NCBI GenBank assembly: GCA_964058845.1
Contig: CAXKVR010000598.1
Span: forward strand, 1 to 46,798
DNA length: 46,798 bases
Source: Carex sylvatica
Lineage: Eukaryota; Streptophyta; Magnoliopsida; Poales; Cyperaceae
Direction: 5' to 3'
Made by a program: the position numbers and the translations under genes. The stretch's first letter is position 1. Each line of letters starts with the position of its first letter. Below are positions 33,151 through 44,703 of this stretch, piece after piece. A model generated the notes under the pieces. It was not told the origin of the DNA and searched no databases. It was given only the letters and a program-made list of their open reading frames with translations.

Positions 33151-33574
33151 GAGGTTGGCTACTATGCTTATATAAGCATATCCTCACATATGCTTATAAC
33201 TCATTTTTGTGTTTTCAATGTCCAAATGATCGATCTGAACCGTTAGATGTGATCTCTATATTGAAATGTGCTTGGAGACCAAATTTTACATTTTTCTGAA
33301 TTTTTTACTATTTATTAAGCCAGTTTGAAAATCGCTGATCTAACGGTGACTTCTGATTTTACTGTTTTGTTAAGCCACCGTTGGATCAGCGATTTTCAAA
33401 GTGGCTTAATAAATAGTAAAAAAACTCAGAAAAATGTAAAATTTGGTCTCCAAGTACATTTCAATATAGAGATCACATCTAACAGTTCAGATCGATCATT
33501 TGGACATTGAAAACACAAAAATAAGTTATAAGCATATGTGGGGATATGCTTATATAAGCATAGTAGCCAACCTC
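33151..33574. mobile_element. Palindromic 424-bp MITE (family P, copy 2)
   Basis: Same termini, length and palindromic plan as 27763-28186: starts GAGGTTGGCTACTATGCTTA and ends with its inverse. It lies in the TA-rich loop of the fold-back element, so it inserted after that element formed or took its target from the loop. Confidence 0.92.
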
Positions 33575-34224
33575 TATATGTATATGTATATAAATATCAA
33601 ATTTGATCTCTGCTGGTAAATTAGTAAGTTTGGACTAACACAGGGACCAAACTGATTACACCAGCATTCAAAAATACACATAATTAACACAAATTTTAAT
33701 TTATTTAGATTTTTTTACAATTAGTTATGAATTTCCAAAGTTCAGCTTTGGAAAAAACTTTAAATATCCATAACTTTGGCTAGGAAAATCGAATTTGCGC
33801 ATATGACCACTTTTCGAAAAGGAGGGACGAGACGGATCTGAATTTTGCCCCGGGAGGATCTCTCGGGAATCGTGAGAGGCATTCAAAGCATTAGAATTTC
33901 AAAAAAATATCGTTTAGTACCTCAAAAATTCAGTTTAAGTTTTCGTTCAACGGTAGACGTACAACGATCAGTATTTTCAAAGTTTTTAGATTCCAAACAA
34001 TCGATCCAAATCATTCAACATAATGGGTATGTTAAAATGTGATTGCATATCAAATTTTACATTTTTTGAAATTTGTTTACTATTTATTAAGTATTTAACA
34101 AAATCGCTATATTCAGACCATTGAATTTTGTACTCATCTTAATAAATAGCAAAAAAATTCCAAAAAATATTAAATTTGATCTGCAAGCATATTTTAACGT
34201 ATTTATCATGTTGAACATTTATAT

Positions 34225-34227
34225 TAT

Positions 34228-34298
<71 letters not shown>

Positions 34299-34315
34299 TT
34301 ATATTATATTATATA
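34225..34315. repeat. (ACATAT)n microsatellite
   Basis: About a dozen tandem ACATAT units, then ATATT repeats, in the right arm of the fold-back element opposite the Helitron site in the left arm. Confidence 0.95.
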
Positions 34316-34577
34316 TACATAAAAAAAAAACTGTGGATATTTTATTTATTCAAGCCCTATTATATTGCAAAAAAAAGCAAAAAAAAAAAAATCAGAACCG
34401 CAGAATAAATCTATGGTTCTGAATTTAAAATCAAAACTGTGGATTTATTCCACGGTTTTGATTAAAAAATCAAAACCGTAGAATTTTTTCACGGTTTGAA
34501 TATTTTTAAAATTCTGATTAGACTCTGGTTATTCTTAATAATTTATTTTTATTTTTGGATATTTTTAAAAATGTCGG

Positions 34578-35310
34578 GGACTTGAGTCTCCGTCTTGCTT
34601 TTGTAATATTTTACTCGGTTGAAAGGCGCACTGGCACAACGCTTTATTGCTTTTCACTTTATTAATTTAAAAGGCGCAGAAAACTTTGATTTTTTTTTTT
34701 CTTGAGCATGTATTAATAAAAATTTCGGATTGTTTTATGTATTTGGTACAATATGCATTAAAGGGTAAGTACTACAATAGATATTCACCAAATTCCAAGG
34801 TAAAGGACAGAAGGGAGAGAGGACTCAGAGAGGGTGTATAACATAATTTATGTTGTGTTGTGTTGTGTTGTTTGGTTTATGGCAGTGTTGTAAAAAATAA
34901 CTGTTTAGATCGATTAATCACTTGATTAGTTATTGGCGGTAATTAAACTGTTACGAATTTTCCTGATTAATCAGCTGATTATTTCTGATTATGACTAATT
35001 ATTCCTGATTAATTGCTTAGCGGTAGCCTGTTTGTCCGATAATCGCATACCGTTATTTACAACACTGGTTTATGGTATTCTAACCGTCCGATTAAAAAAT
35101 AAATATTGATGGAACAAAATATTTTGAAAACTAAAAATAAAATATTAATTGAATGTTATTCTACTTAACCATTACAACATTTTAATTAGTCAATTTTATA
35201 ACTTTTTAAAATTAATGGTAATGTTATTAATTATCACAATTATGTATCAAATCAGTGCACATTAGCATATATAAATAATTATTTATTTATCATCTAAACT
35301 AACGGAAAGA
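34578..35310 (+). repeat. Segmental duplication copy B, right part
   Basis: Resumes copy B after the fold-back element (GGACTTGAGTCTCCGTCTT) and runs colinear with 21425-22130, including GTAATATTTTACTCGGTTGA, the hAT MITE and CTAACCGTCCGATTAAAAAA. Confidence 0.9.
34883..35067. mobile_element. hAT-type MITE with 8-bp TSD (copy B)
   Basis: Counterpart of 21706-21898, 8 bases shorter. It has CAGTGTTGTAAA and TTTACAACACTG ends and GTTTATGG flanks at 34875-34882 and 35068-35075. Confidence 0.9.
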
Positions 35311-36035
35311 ATTGTAAAAGAAAAAAAAATTCTTTTACAATTCACCTGGATTTTTATATAGTATGCATAGAAAGCACCTTCAAGTATTGTATAAAAATAA
35401 CAAGTAAATTTGATGATAATTATAAGTAGGATAATTAAAAAAATATATAATAAGATTTATGATTATTATATATACAAATATCCAAGTCAATGAAGATAAT
35501 GTTAAAATATTTCAACATAGACGAGGTAGAAAATGAAAATGCCATATGTATTCTCAAATAAAATAAAATGCTCGCAAATTATTCATCAAGACTTTATTTT
35601 GCTAGTGATGTAACTCATAAAGACACATAAACACATAAATGGAAAGAGAAAGATAGAAAAAAATTAAAACAAAGATAAAATGTAGGTGAGTTTGGTATTA
35701 GGGGGTCCACAATGGTGATAAATATTAATTACTAATTGGATATTGAATCCAAACTCAAAACCCAAGAGAGAAGAAGGGAATTAAATTAGGTCAAAAAAAG
35801 GGACTAAAGAAAAAAACACAAAGAAGGTGGAGTTGGGATAATGTGGTGTCATTGAAAGCATCTCTCCAAAATATTAATTATAAATTAGAGCTTGTTGGGT
35901 GCTTTTATGTGGACTCAATTTTGAGACCCTTAATTTCTATTTTTCTTTTCTCCTTATCATCAATTTTTTTGGGGTTTTCAAGTTTGAACGGTCTCTATTT
36001 TGATTCAATTTATTTATTCATTTCATTTCAAGAGG
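35311..36035. other. AT-rich DNA outside the duplication
   Basis: A short hairpin GAATTGTAAAAGAA / TTCTTTTACAATTC at about 35310-35343. Otherwise no gene or element recognised. Confidence 0.55.
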
Positions 36036-36040
36036 TTTTC

Positions 36041-38666
36041 TGTCACACTCCGCGGCCCCACGAGGCGTGACGGGTGCCTCCTGCCGTAGACATACGGTTG
36101 CCCGTATGCCTACAAGGCAAGTACGATATAATAGAAAGTAAAACACAACCAAACAAACAAACAAATAACTAAGAAAAACATTTCATAATCCCAACTGGTC
36201 AGGTAATATCATACAAAACCCATATCTCGATGGATACGCATCACAGGATGACATAGAGAACACATATATATATACAATCAAAACATAAATCTATACATGT
36301 CTCTAGTCACAATACCAGACAGCTAAGCAGCGGTGAAAACCAGGCCTACCAACCTCGTGTCTCTCTCGGATCCACCGAACCAGTACCTGAAAAATTAACC
36401 CAAAAGAGGGGATGAGAATTGAATTCTCAGTGCGATAAATTGCCACAAATCGTCCCTGGACTTGCAATCAAAGATTATATTCAAAAAGTAAACACAAATA
36501 AAGCTCAAATCAGTTTATAATCATATATAAACATAAATGCACAAACCCGACAACATTTATCCAAATGAAATCACAATTCAGGAATTGCCAAGATGAAATT
36601 CAAGCACACAATAATTGGTTTAACTCGATTTCAGAATATCTGGTAGTAACTACAGATGTTCCACCAAACTGGACCCCAATTCGTTCCCACTCATCTGTAG
36701 GGTTACAGACACCTACAGACGGCTGTACCAGGTAAAACCTTTTCTCATGACACTCATCTATAGTTACAGGCTTAACTGTTTAATTAAAAGTCTGGTTCCA
36801 ATTCATATCCGGAAAATCCATATAAATCCAATTGACCATCCAAACGCATACCCCCTGGGTAATGCCTCCGATACACAGTCACCCATAACCAAAATCATAA
36901 TACAAAGTCACTTACCCCTCGTCCCAACCGGTACTGGGAACTGCCGAGGGCCAGACGATCTAAAGCTTTAGAACACTGAGCGTCACAGTCCATGCATTAG
37001 ACTTTGACAAATCCGGATTCACCCCCTGGGTGACGTCATCACGGTGGATGACCATAATACCATATCCACCAACCGATGGTGATATAAAGCACGGTGACTT
37101 TAATTCCAAAATCAGATCATTCAGATCAACACAAATAATAACCATACCAGCATGCAAATCAATCAGATTTAAACAATTCGAGTTTCACTTTATTTGGGCA
37201 ATGCAATGCATATGAATCAAAACACAGTTTAATTTCTGAATATAAAATATCAGACAAGTCCAGAAACCCCGCACCTGAGTAATAGCACGCTCGACTAAGG
37301 CTCAGGCGTCTCGAACGACCCAGAAATCCTTTGCCTCGTATGATTACCACCTATTTTACACGTTAAATTCGATTAACGCGTTCGATTAATATCCGATAAT
37401 TAATACCATTACCAAACCCTAATTCGAATTCCAATTCAATCGGTAGTCCTGAATAAACAACATGAATCGATATGTTTTACGAAGTTATAACTCGATTAAT
37501 TCCAACAATTTCCAGAGTTTCACTTGAAACTATCACAATTCCTTTCCATTACGACCCAATCCAAAAACCCTAGTTCAATTCCAAATTCCACAAGAAAATC
37601 AATCCGATTATCGAGTTATAACGTTTCAAATCAAATTCGAATCCGAATTTCACCAAAATATAACAAATCAAATAAAATTAGAGTTTCCAAGAGAAAAGGA
37701 AGATAAATCATATCAATTATCACAAATTAACCACTAATCGAGCTAGAACTCGATTACGAAACCCTAATCACAAGTTTCAACCGAAATCATGACAAATCGA
37801 ATAAATCGAATAAATTAAGGTTTTTCAAGAAATTACTAAGGAGAAAAATATACCAAATTGAAGCTTTATAATCGATCAAGGATCGTCAATTCAGCTCGAA
37901 TCTCAATTTTCCGGTCAATTCGATCAGTTTCCGCGCTCGATTTCTCTCTCTCTTTCTCTTTCCCTTTTTGCTCTTCGGCCAACCCTAGCTATCCCGTTCT
38001 TCTTAATTTATTCGGTGGAAATGAAATGAGAAGAAGAATGAATTTGCTATTTAATTGGAATTTTGCAAATACACCCTCCAACTTTATTAATATTACCAAA
38101 CTTGAAAATATTTATTACAAAAAGGCCCTTATGTAATGTTTTATTTATTAAAAAGAGGAAAAGAAAGAGAGAAATCCATTTTGCGAATAAGTCCCTCAAA
38201 AATAACAAAAATAGTAAAAATATACACCCCAGTGCGGATCACTCATCCGCACTGCGGATCCATCCAGCCGCAGTCACTGCGCAAATAACAAACACACACC
38301 CCAGTGCGGACCGATCATCCGCACTGAGGATCCGTCCAGCCGCACTCACGGCGCAGAAAAATGTCCGAGCCTAGTGCGGACGCACTGAGGTCAGTGCGGA
38401 TGCTCCCATCCGCATTCAGTACTTAGCGAAATTTTCAGAAGAGTACAGAACTCACCCGCAGTGCGTGTGCCCATCCGCACCACCATCCGCACCCAGAGGA
38501 AATTGCAGCCGTTTATTAAGGAACTTGTCCCAGTGCGGGTGAAGCCACCCGCAGTGCGGGTCATCCATCCGCACTGGACCGTTTTTCTATATTTATTATT
38601 CGATTCTTAACGCCTTAACTCAATCAGTCAGTATAAAATATTTATTATAAAATTCATTATGTCACA
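36041..38666 (-). mobile_element. Solo LTR, probably Ty3/Gypsy, with 5-bp TSD
   Basis: Starts TGTCACACTCCGCGGCC and ends TTATGTCACA, so TG...CA, flanked by the 5-bp direct repeat TTTTC at 36036-36040 and 38667-38671. No primer site, polypurine tract or pol frame is inside, and the 2.6-kb length fits a long Gypsy LTR left by LTR-LTR recombination. The minus-strand text CTGAGAATTC...TTTTTCAGGTAC near 36385-36440 resembles conserved parts of such LTRs, which suggests minus orientation. At 38225-38580 several GTGCGGAT / ATCCGCAC words form inverted pairs. The class is inferred from terminus style and length only. Confidence 0.72.
38225..38580. repeat. ATCCGCACT inverted-word array within the LTR
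   Basis: CAGTGCGGAT and ATCCGCACTG alternate at least five times with spacers of 5-60 bases. It is GC-rich against an AT-rich background. Confidence 0.8.
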
Positions 38667-38671
38667 TTTTC

Positions 38672-40009
38672 TCCATTTTACCACAAATGGAGAGGTTCTC
38701 TTCTCTCTTGTAAGAAATTTTAAGTAATGTTATCAGAATCGGACTGGACATCGACTCAGTAAATCTTCGGTTCAACAGTTTACTGATCGGACCAACGGAT
38801 CAACCGGTTGAATTGCTAGTTTATTCAAATACAAATAAATATATATGAGATATGATAATTGTTATAAATCATTGTTAATATTGTATCCATGAAAATTCAC
38901 ACATACATATTCAATAATATAGTATAAAAATCAAATAATATCTATATTTCAAAATTTAATATCTAAATAGAATGATAATACCGATTCATTAAAAATGATC
39001 GGATATTTTTCTTTATAGGGAAAAATATAATCATTCAACTTTATTCATTTTGATTTGATAATTATCAAGATTCAATTTTGATAAATAGTTGCGCAAATCT
39101 TAATCAATAATAAAATAACAATAATTGTGTTTTGAAAAGAAATAAATATGCGCAATACACAATACTTTTCTGTAAAACATTTAAAACATTTGAGCTTATA
39201 GAAAACCAAAAACATTTGCGCAAACTTTATTCCTTACCCCCTATTTATATCTTTCTAATGAATATTTGTAAATAAAAAAAAGAATTATTTAAGCTTATAG
39301 TAATTAACTATAATTTTATCACAATAAAATTAAATTATTTTATTAGGCACAAGACAATTAGTGGAAACTTATTAAACCTGGCATTGAATTTTTAAATATA
39401 TTTTTTCAATTTTATTGAAGAAAAAGCAGCGATTTCATTTGGTGACAAAATGCCAAAAAGAAGAAGGTTAATGTCTCTTATTGAAAATAACAGCGAATTT
39501 GACAGTTATTTCTTTGCTTGACATCTGTCACTGTGCTCGGGTTAAAAAAAAAAATGTAGATAATAAAAATAAAATTATGAGATATGTGGTGATGGGAGTA
39601 AAGAGATTTAATGGGCATCGAGTCAAATTCGGTTCAATATCTCATTTGATATCATTTATTCAATTAGCATTGAAATTTGCACGTCAATTTAGATTTATAC
39701 GGCATTAGATATTAAATTGAATTTGATTCAGTACTTATGACGTCATAAGTGATAAACGAGAATAGAGTTAAATATGTAAAAAAAGAAAATACATACATTT
39801 ATTATTTCTCATAACTTCAGAATATTATACCATATTTGATTTATTTATAAGAGTTATTTTTTCTCTTAACCTTTGTAATAAGAATTTAATGCGTTCCACT
39901 TTAGAATGAATTGTCGCGAATTCGAACCGGATGGTCCTGATCTTAACGGAAATGACCCACTAATTGCAAACACTAGGGACGTGATTTTTTTCAAACTTAA
40001 TCTCCAATC
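38672..40009. other. AT-rich DNA, possible degraded hAT-like end
   Basis: 38725-38820 carries TTATCAGAATCGGACTGG and words like GATCAACCGGTTGAA, as seen near ends of some plant hAT-like elements. No boundaries or genes were identified in the rest. Confidence 0.35.
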
Positions 40010-41530
40010 AAAATTTTCAACTAACGACTTTTGATCGGAACTATTTTCTAGAAAGTTGCTAGCGCATTTTTAGCTGACATGTATAAAAAAAAAATACCCA
40101 ACTTTTGATTAAATTTTATTTTTGACGAACAATACACAATTATATATATAGGTTTAGCTATTATATTTGTGTTTTGTGTAACTCAATTATTCGTTTGTTG
40201 ATGTGAGAAGACTAAGCTGCTATTTTTGCCTGGCTTGAGAACTGGGCTATAAAGTCATACAAGTCCACGTTCTCCTTCTGGTTGAGCCGAAGTCTTATTT
40301 TTTTCTATAATTGAAAGGAGTGTCTCCAATTATATTGTACCTAAAGAGGACTAGAATTAATTATAACTTTGATCGAACCAGCACATGCATTTCTTGATTT
40401 TTTTTGCTGATTCAAAGTCTCCTATTTTCTTTCTATCAACGAGAATAATATTTATGTTCAAGGGCGGATTCAGAATTTGATCAAAAGTAGGCACAAAATA
40501 TTGATAAAAGTGTAACTTTTTTCTCCCCGCGAATCAGAGCAGAGTAGTGGATAGGGATCCAAAAAAAAAAAAAACACAATCACAACACGATCGAATATGT
40601 CACGGCACAATATATGGTTCTGTCACGACATGTGTGCTGATTACGTGACGTGATCATCTTTCAAAATTTTGGCACAATAAGGCACGTCACACAAAAGATT
40701 TGATCACGACGCGACACATGGTCACGTGTAATTAGAACCGTTAGACCTTGATCGAATGATGAATCTAAAATCAACTAACCAAAATTATGAAAAAATAGTT
40801 AAAATGATAAATGTGACCAGCCACATTTGGACACACCGTGTGTGGTCACAGCATGATTTATATACTGTGACCGTTCACGTCTTATGACCATCCTTTCAAA
40901 TTTAGTTATAACACGGCATGTGATCTAAGTAATGGCGTAACTAGTCACAACACATATTTATTTTCTTAGTACGTAGCAAACTTCTTTTTTCTTCTAACAA
41001 ATCAACAATTCTTCTAAGTGGCGTAGCGAATAGGACAACATCTTTTCCTTTCTTTCTTTTTTTACGCGAATCAATTTGGACTAACTTTCTTTTCTGCGTA
41101 ATTTTCTTCTATTGGACCGTAAATTAAATTCAGAAGTAGATACAAATATAACATACCACTAAATTTAAAAAAAAAAATCAAATCTAAAACTAGACACTGA
41201 CCTACCTCTAGCCCTCCTTGAGTTCGCCTATGTCTCCACTTAATTATAACTTTGATCAAACAGTCACACACATTTTTTGACTCAAAGTCTTCTTCCTTCT
41301 ATAGAAGATTATAATAATTGAAAAAGTATCTCCACTATAACTTTGATCAGACAAGCACATGAATTTATTTGTTGCTATCAACATCATGGGCCTTCTTTCT
41401 TGCTACTTAATCCTTTCTAAGTCAATCAAAAAATCAGAGTCAGTCAACGGGTAACTCGAACGATAAATTTCTAAGGATAAAAGGATTCTACCAGAGGCAA
41501 AGGAATCTCAATTTACAGATTTCAATTATT
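40010..41530. repeat. CACG-rich repeat family, longest right-hand copy
   Basis: 40020-40440 is the inverse of 19010-19390. 40455-41522 parallels 14035-15100 in direct orientation, including GCGGATTCAGAATTTGATCA, GGCACAATAAGGCACGTCAC and CAGAGTCAGTCAACGGGTAA. No coding frame. Confidence 0.65.
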
Positions 41531-41585
41531 TTTTTTTAATTTTACTAAATATGTATTATTTTTTAAAAATCTAACTAAATATGTA

Positions 41586-41982
41586 TTTTTAAAAAGAGAA
41601 GGGTTCTAATACCTCATCATATCTCGTATTTTGTATCTTCATTTTTCAATTTCAAATTGAAACTGAACTGCTCAGCATGATATCCATATTAAAATATGCT
41701 TGGACATGAAATTTTATAATTTTTGGAATTGTTTTACTATATTTTAAGATAGATACAAAATCAATTTTTTTGAACGGTCCATAAATAGTGATTTTTACCT
41801 ATCTGAAAAAATAGTAATTTTTTTTCAAAAAATATAAAATTTCATCCTCAAACATATTTTAGTATGGATATCATGTTAAGCAGTTTGGATCGACAATTTA
41901 AATTTGAAAAATAAAGATATAAATATAAGGCAGGATGATGCATGAAAAACATGAGGTATTAGAACCCTCCTCTTTTAAAAAA
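41586..41982. mobile_element. Palindromic MITE (AGGGTTCTAATACCTCAT family)
   Basis: The left arm starts TTTTAAAAAGAGAAGGGTTC and continues TAATACCTCAT; the right arm is its inverse, ending at TCTTTTAAAAAA. Inner arms also pair, with the axis near 41785. The outer A/T-rich bases may be target duplication rather than element. The core resembles the 424-bp MITEs and the fold-back arms. Confidence 0.8.
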
Positions 41983-42409
41983 TAGATATTATGATTTTTA
42001 TGAAACTTATTTACATAATTTTTGGTTTAACATGGCAAATATAATATACACTGAAGGGAAAAGATAAATATATAGGAAACCAAACTAGTAAGGGTTTTAC
42101 CAAATCGCACAAAACAAACAGAAAATTATAGTTATTTCCACCAAAATCAATATCATTATTTAAAATGATAAATAAACAAAGCAAACGAACATTCTAGTAT
42201 GACATCGGTGTCACATGACACTAACTTCAAAATTGATTGAATAGACTTCAAATGACTAATCCACACTATTCAAACCAATTTACTTTATGAGAATTATAAA
42301 AATTGAAGTTTGTAAATATCTTTTATTGTTTAGAAAAATACTCTAATTTTTGAAAGACTGAACATTAACTCTCTAGTTAAATTTCAACCATACACTAGTA
42401 CAAAAAACC

Positions 42410-42780
42410 CTTTCACTGACTGTTCAAATACCCCTACACCGACTGTTATAGCAGCGTCAGTAAAGCCAGCGACAGTGAAGGTGACCTTTTACTGACGCTT
42501 TAAAAACAGTCAGTGTTGAACACCAACACTGACTGTTTTTAAGACGTCAGTGTTGGTATTCAACACTGACTGTTTTTAGGGCGTCAGTGTTGGTGTTCAA
42601 CACTGACTGTTTTTAAAGCGTCAGTGTTGAACACCAACACTGACTGTTTTTAAAGCGTCAGTGTTGGTGTTCAACACTGACTGTTTTTAAAACGTCAATG
42701 TTGGTGTTCAACACTGACGCTTTAAAAACAGTCAGTGTTGAATACCAACACTGACGCCCTAAAAACAGTCAGTGTTGGCA
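42410..42780. repeat. CACTA left subterminal repeat array
   Basis: About a dozen ACACTGAC / GTCAGTGT words in alternating orientation separated by GTTTTTAAAGC and similar. Such arrays bind the CACTA transposase. Confidence 0.92.
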
Positions 42781-43059
42781 TGGTTCTGTTTGATTCTGGA
42801 CTAGCCTCCATATTTTTGCTAGCCATATATTACCATTCAACATTTATTGACGTTAAAAAATTAATATGCCACAATCACAAACAAAAGACACCAAACAAGT
42901 TAATTATCATTCAAAATTATCCAAATTACACAAGTTAATTGCCATCAAAAACCTATTTACTTGACTTAAATAAAAAATGATTCTCTTTAATTCTTGCAAC
43001 CTATAACTAATATAAAGGATAGTACCATCCGAGAAGAGATGACATTCAATTGACGAGAC

Positions 43060-43809
43060 CTATTCAACGTAATCAACCTCTTGGCCATGGCCATAGTTGG
43101 CCTCTACATGTACTGTTGTTTGATTTGCTGCTCTTGTCATAGGCAAGTCGCCTAGGTTACATAATGCATTTACAGCTGCTCTTATCCCTGGAAATTTCAT
43201 AATAGGAGATGGAGGGCCCGATACTTGGAGAGGGAGAATGTTGTACTGTGTAAAATGGGGCTTCTTTCTTTCTTCATCTCTCGCATAGTTTTCAACCTAC
43301 GTACAACACATGCAAGAAAGAAAGTAAGAAATTAAAGGGTTATTAACTTATAAAAAAAAATTAACAAGCACATGAAAAAGTTGTATATACCTGTGACTTG
43401 ACCTTCTCATCTGGAACCATAGCTTTAAGCACGTCATATAAATGGATGCAATCTGGTAATGCTTAGCCATCTCATTTGTAGTAGGTAATTAATTAAGTAG
43501 CATGCAGTAAGTAAGTAAAGAATTAATTAATAGCTAGCTAGGTAAGATTGATTGAATGATAGAAATTAAAAATTGAAATTAGAAAATGTGACTGACGGTG
43601 ATCTCCTAGCTGAACCATCTCTCAAGTATTTCTCATAGTAATGCTGATAGAACTTTTGCATCCCCCTTGGATCTGTTCTTGCTAGTGTGGGCTTTGTATC
43701 TTCTTCATCATTTTCAAGCCTATGTAACAGATACATCTTAAACTGCTTCACACCACGACCAGTTGAGTTGGGGTCCAACTTGTGTGCCTTCTCAAAAGCA
43801 TGAAATCGA

Positions 43810-43810
<1 letters not shown>
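43060..43810 (-). pseudogene. Captured callose synthase fragment (three exons)
   Basis: Callose synthase (GSL/CalS) makes 1,3-beta-glucan from UDP-glucose at the plasma membrane and cell plate. Exon a (43810 down to about 43590) reads FHAFEKAHKLDPNSTGRGVK, then QFKMYLLHRLE and DPRGMQKFYQHYYEKYLRDG. Exon b (about 43476-43391) reads MAKHYQIAS, then after a one-base loss DVLKAMVPDEKVKSQ, followed by GTATATAC. Exon c (43296-43060) reads VENYARDEERKKP, YNILPL and IMKFPGIRAAVNAL, ending at TAG. The order and spacing match the N-terminal (Vta1-like) region of plant callose synthases. The catalytic and transmembrane parts are absent. Introns are kept, so this was a DNA-level capture. Confidence 0.87.
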
Positions 43811-43847
<37 letters not shown>

Positions 43848-43924
43848 TGCATCATATCAACAAGAGAAAGAATTAAATTAAAGAGAATGCATGCATATAT
43901 GTTATTAAAATAGACATATTGTCG

Positions 43925-44060
43925 AGCACCTTATGATAACCTTTTCTGGTTCACTTCGATAAATCTCTTTTAGCAGAGATGCTTCATTTGGCCCATTCAT
44001 GCAACGAGGTCGTCTTGAAAATCAAGTCAAAGGAAGTCCAAACACTGTGCTGCTGGTATT
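43925..44060 (-). pseudogene. Captured FtsH4-like protease N-terminal fragment
   Basis: One frame reads CMNGPNEASLLKEIYRSEPE then KVI. A similar stretch (leucine/glutamate-rich, then DPE-x-VI-R-x-FESQ) lies at the mature N-terminus of the mitochondrial i-AAA protease FtsH4 of plants. The fragment ends before the ATPase and peptidase domains. It is short, so the family is a tentative recognition. It sits between the epoxide hydrolase and callose synthase pieces, on the same strand. Confidence 0.45.
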
Positions 44061-44703
44061 GTCTGCAAATCAGGCCTAAAAACATATCAAGACCCAAAAA
44101 TAAACCAATTTCTTTTACAAACAAAAACTATACATTATAATGGATATTTAGAAACAAACCTCATGTCATTTGAATTTTTCTAAAATTTATTACAACATTT
44201 CAAAGTTATAACTCTAAAAGGTAAAAAATACTGGTTCTGCAATATGTATTCAACTTTCAGCATTATTAATGAAATCTTTGTGACATTATGTCAACAATTA
44301 AACCAGACGAGCATATGTTGGATTTGCATGATAATTGATTGGTAGGCTAAATTGGGTTTCCTTTCCAGTTGTAACTAGATAGGTGCAATTATTACTATTA
44401 AAACAACTCAGTTCAGATTAGGTCTGATCAGCTTGGGTATGAATTGGGCAGCTCTTTAGTCACCATTAAATTTAATAACCAACCGAATGTAGTAACTTTA
44501 CATAATAGCTTGGTATCTGGTACCATGCTAGTTAGCAACTCTCGAATCAGTTCACACATACCCTAAAAAAAAAAAAAAAATCAGTTCACAAATCCATAAC
44601 AGCTATCAATGAAACAAATAGCAAAAGTCAAAAATTAACTAATAAGCATATTCAACCTTAAATACAAAACAGAAGGAGAGGAAGTAAACCATACATATCT
44701 AAG

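Larger units (their letters stand above)
28317..34577. mobile_element. Fold-back Mutator-like element with ~1-kb inverted arms
   Basis: The termini are inverted (CCGACATTTTTAAAA and TTTTAAAAATGTCGG) and flanked by a 9-bp duplication, typical of Mutator-like elements. Right arm about 33588-34577; left arm 28317-28605 plus 32300-32930, split by the Helitron. Landmarks pair throughout, for example AATAAATTATTAAGAATAACC and its inverse, ACCGTGAAAAAATTC, the AGTTTGG/CCAAACT region, and TCTCGTCC with its inverse. The loop (about 32931-33587) holds TA-rich repeats and a nested 424-bp MITE. Without the Helitron the element is about 2.57 kb. No transposase frame was seen, so it is non-autonomous. Confidence 0.9.

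Noticed and set aside
34121..34408. 95-residue frame with YTYTYT repeats
   Set aside because: Translated ACATAT microsatellite.
37858..38374. Frames of 92-103 codons near 38 kb
   Set aside because: They lie within the solo LTR and its repeat array; no family resemblance.
42410..42780. Regularly spaced GTCAGTGTTGG repeats resembling a CRISPR array
   Set aside because: Repeats alternate in orientation, spacers are short and repetitive, and the array begins at a CACTA terminus with a matching array at 45970-46268. It is transposon subterminal DNA in a plant genome.
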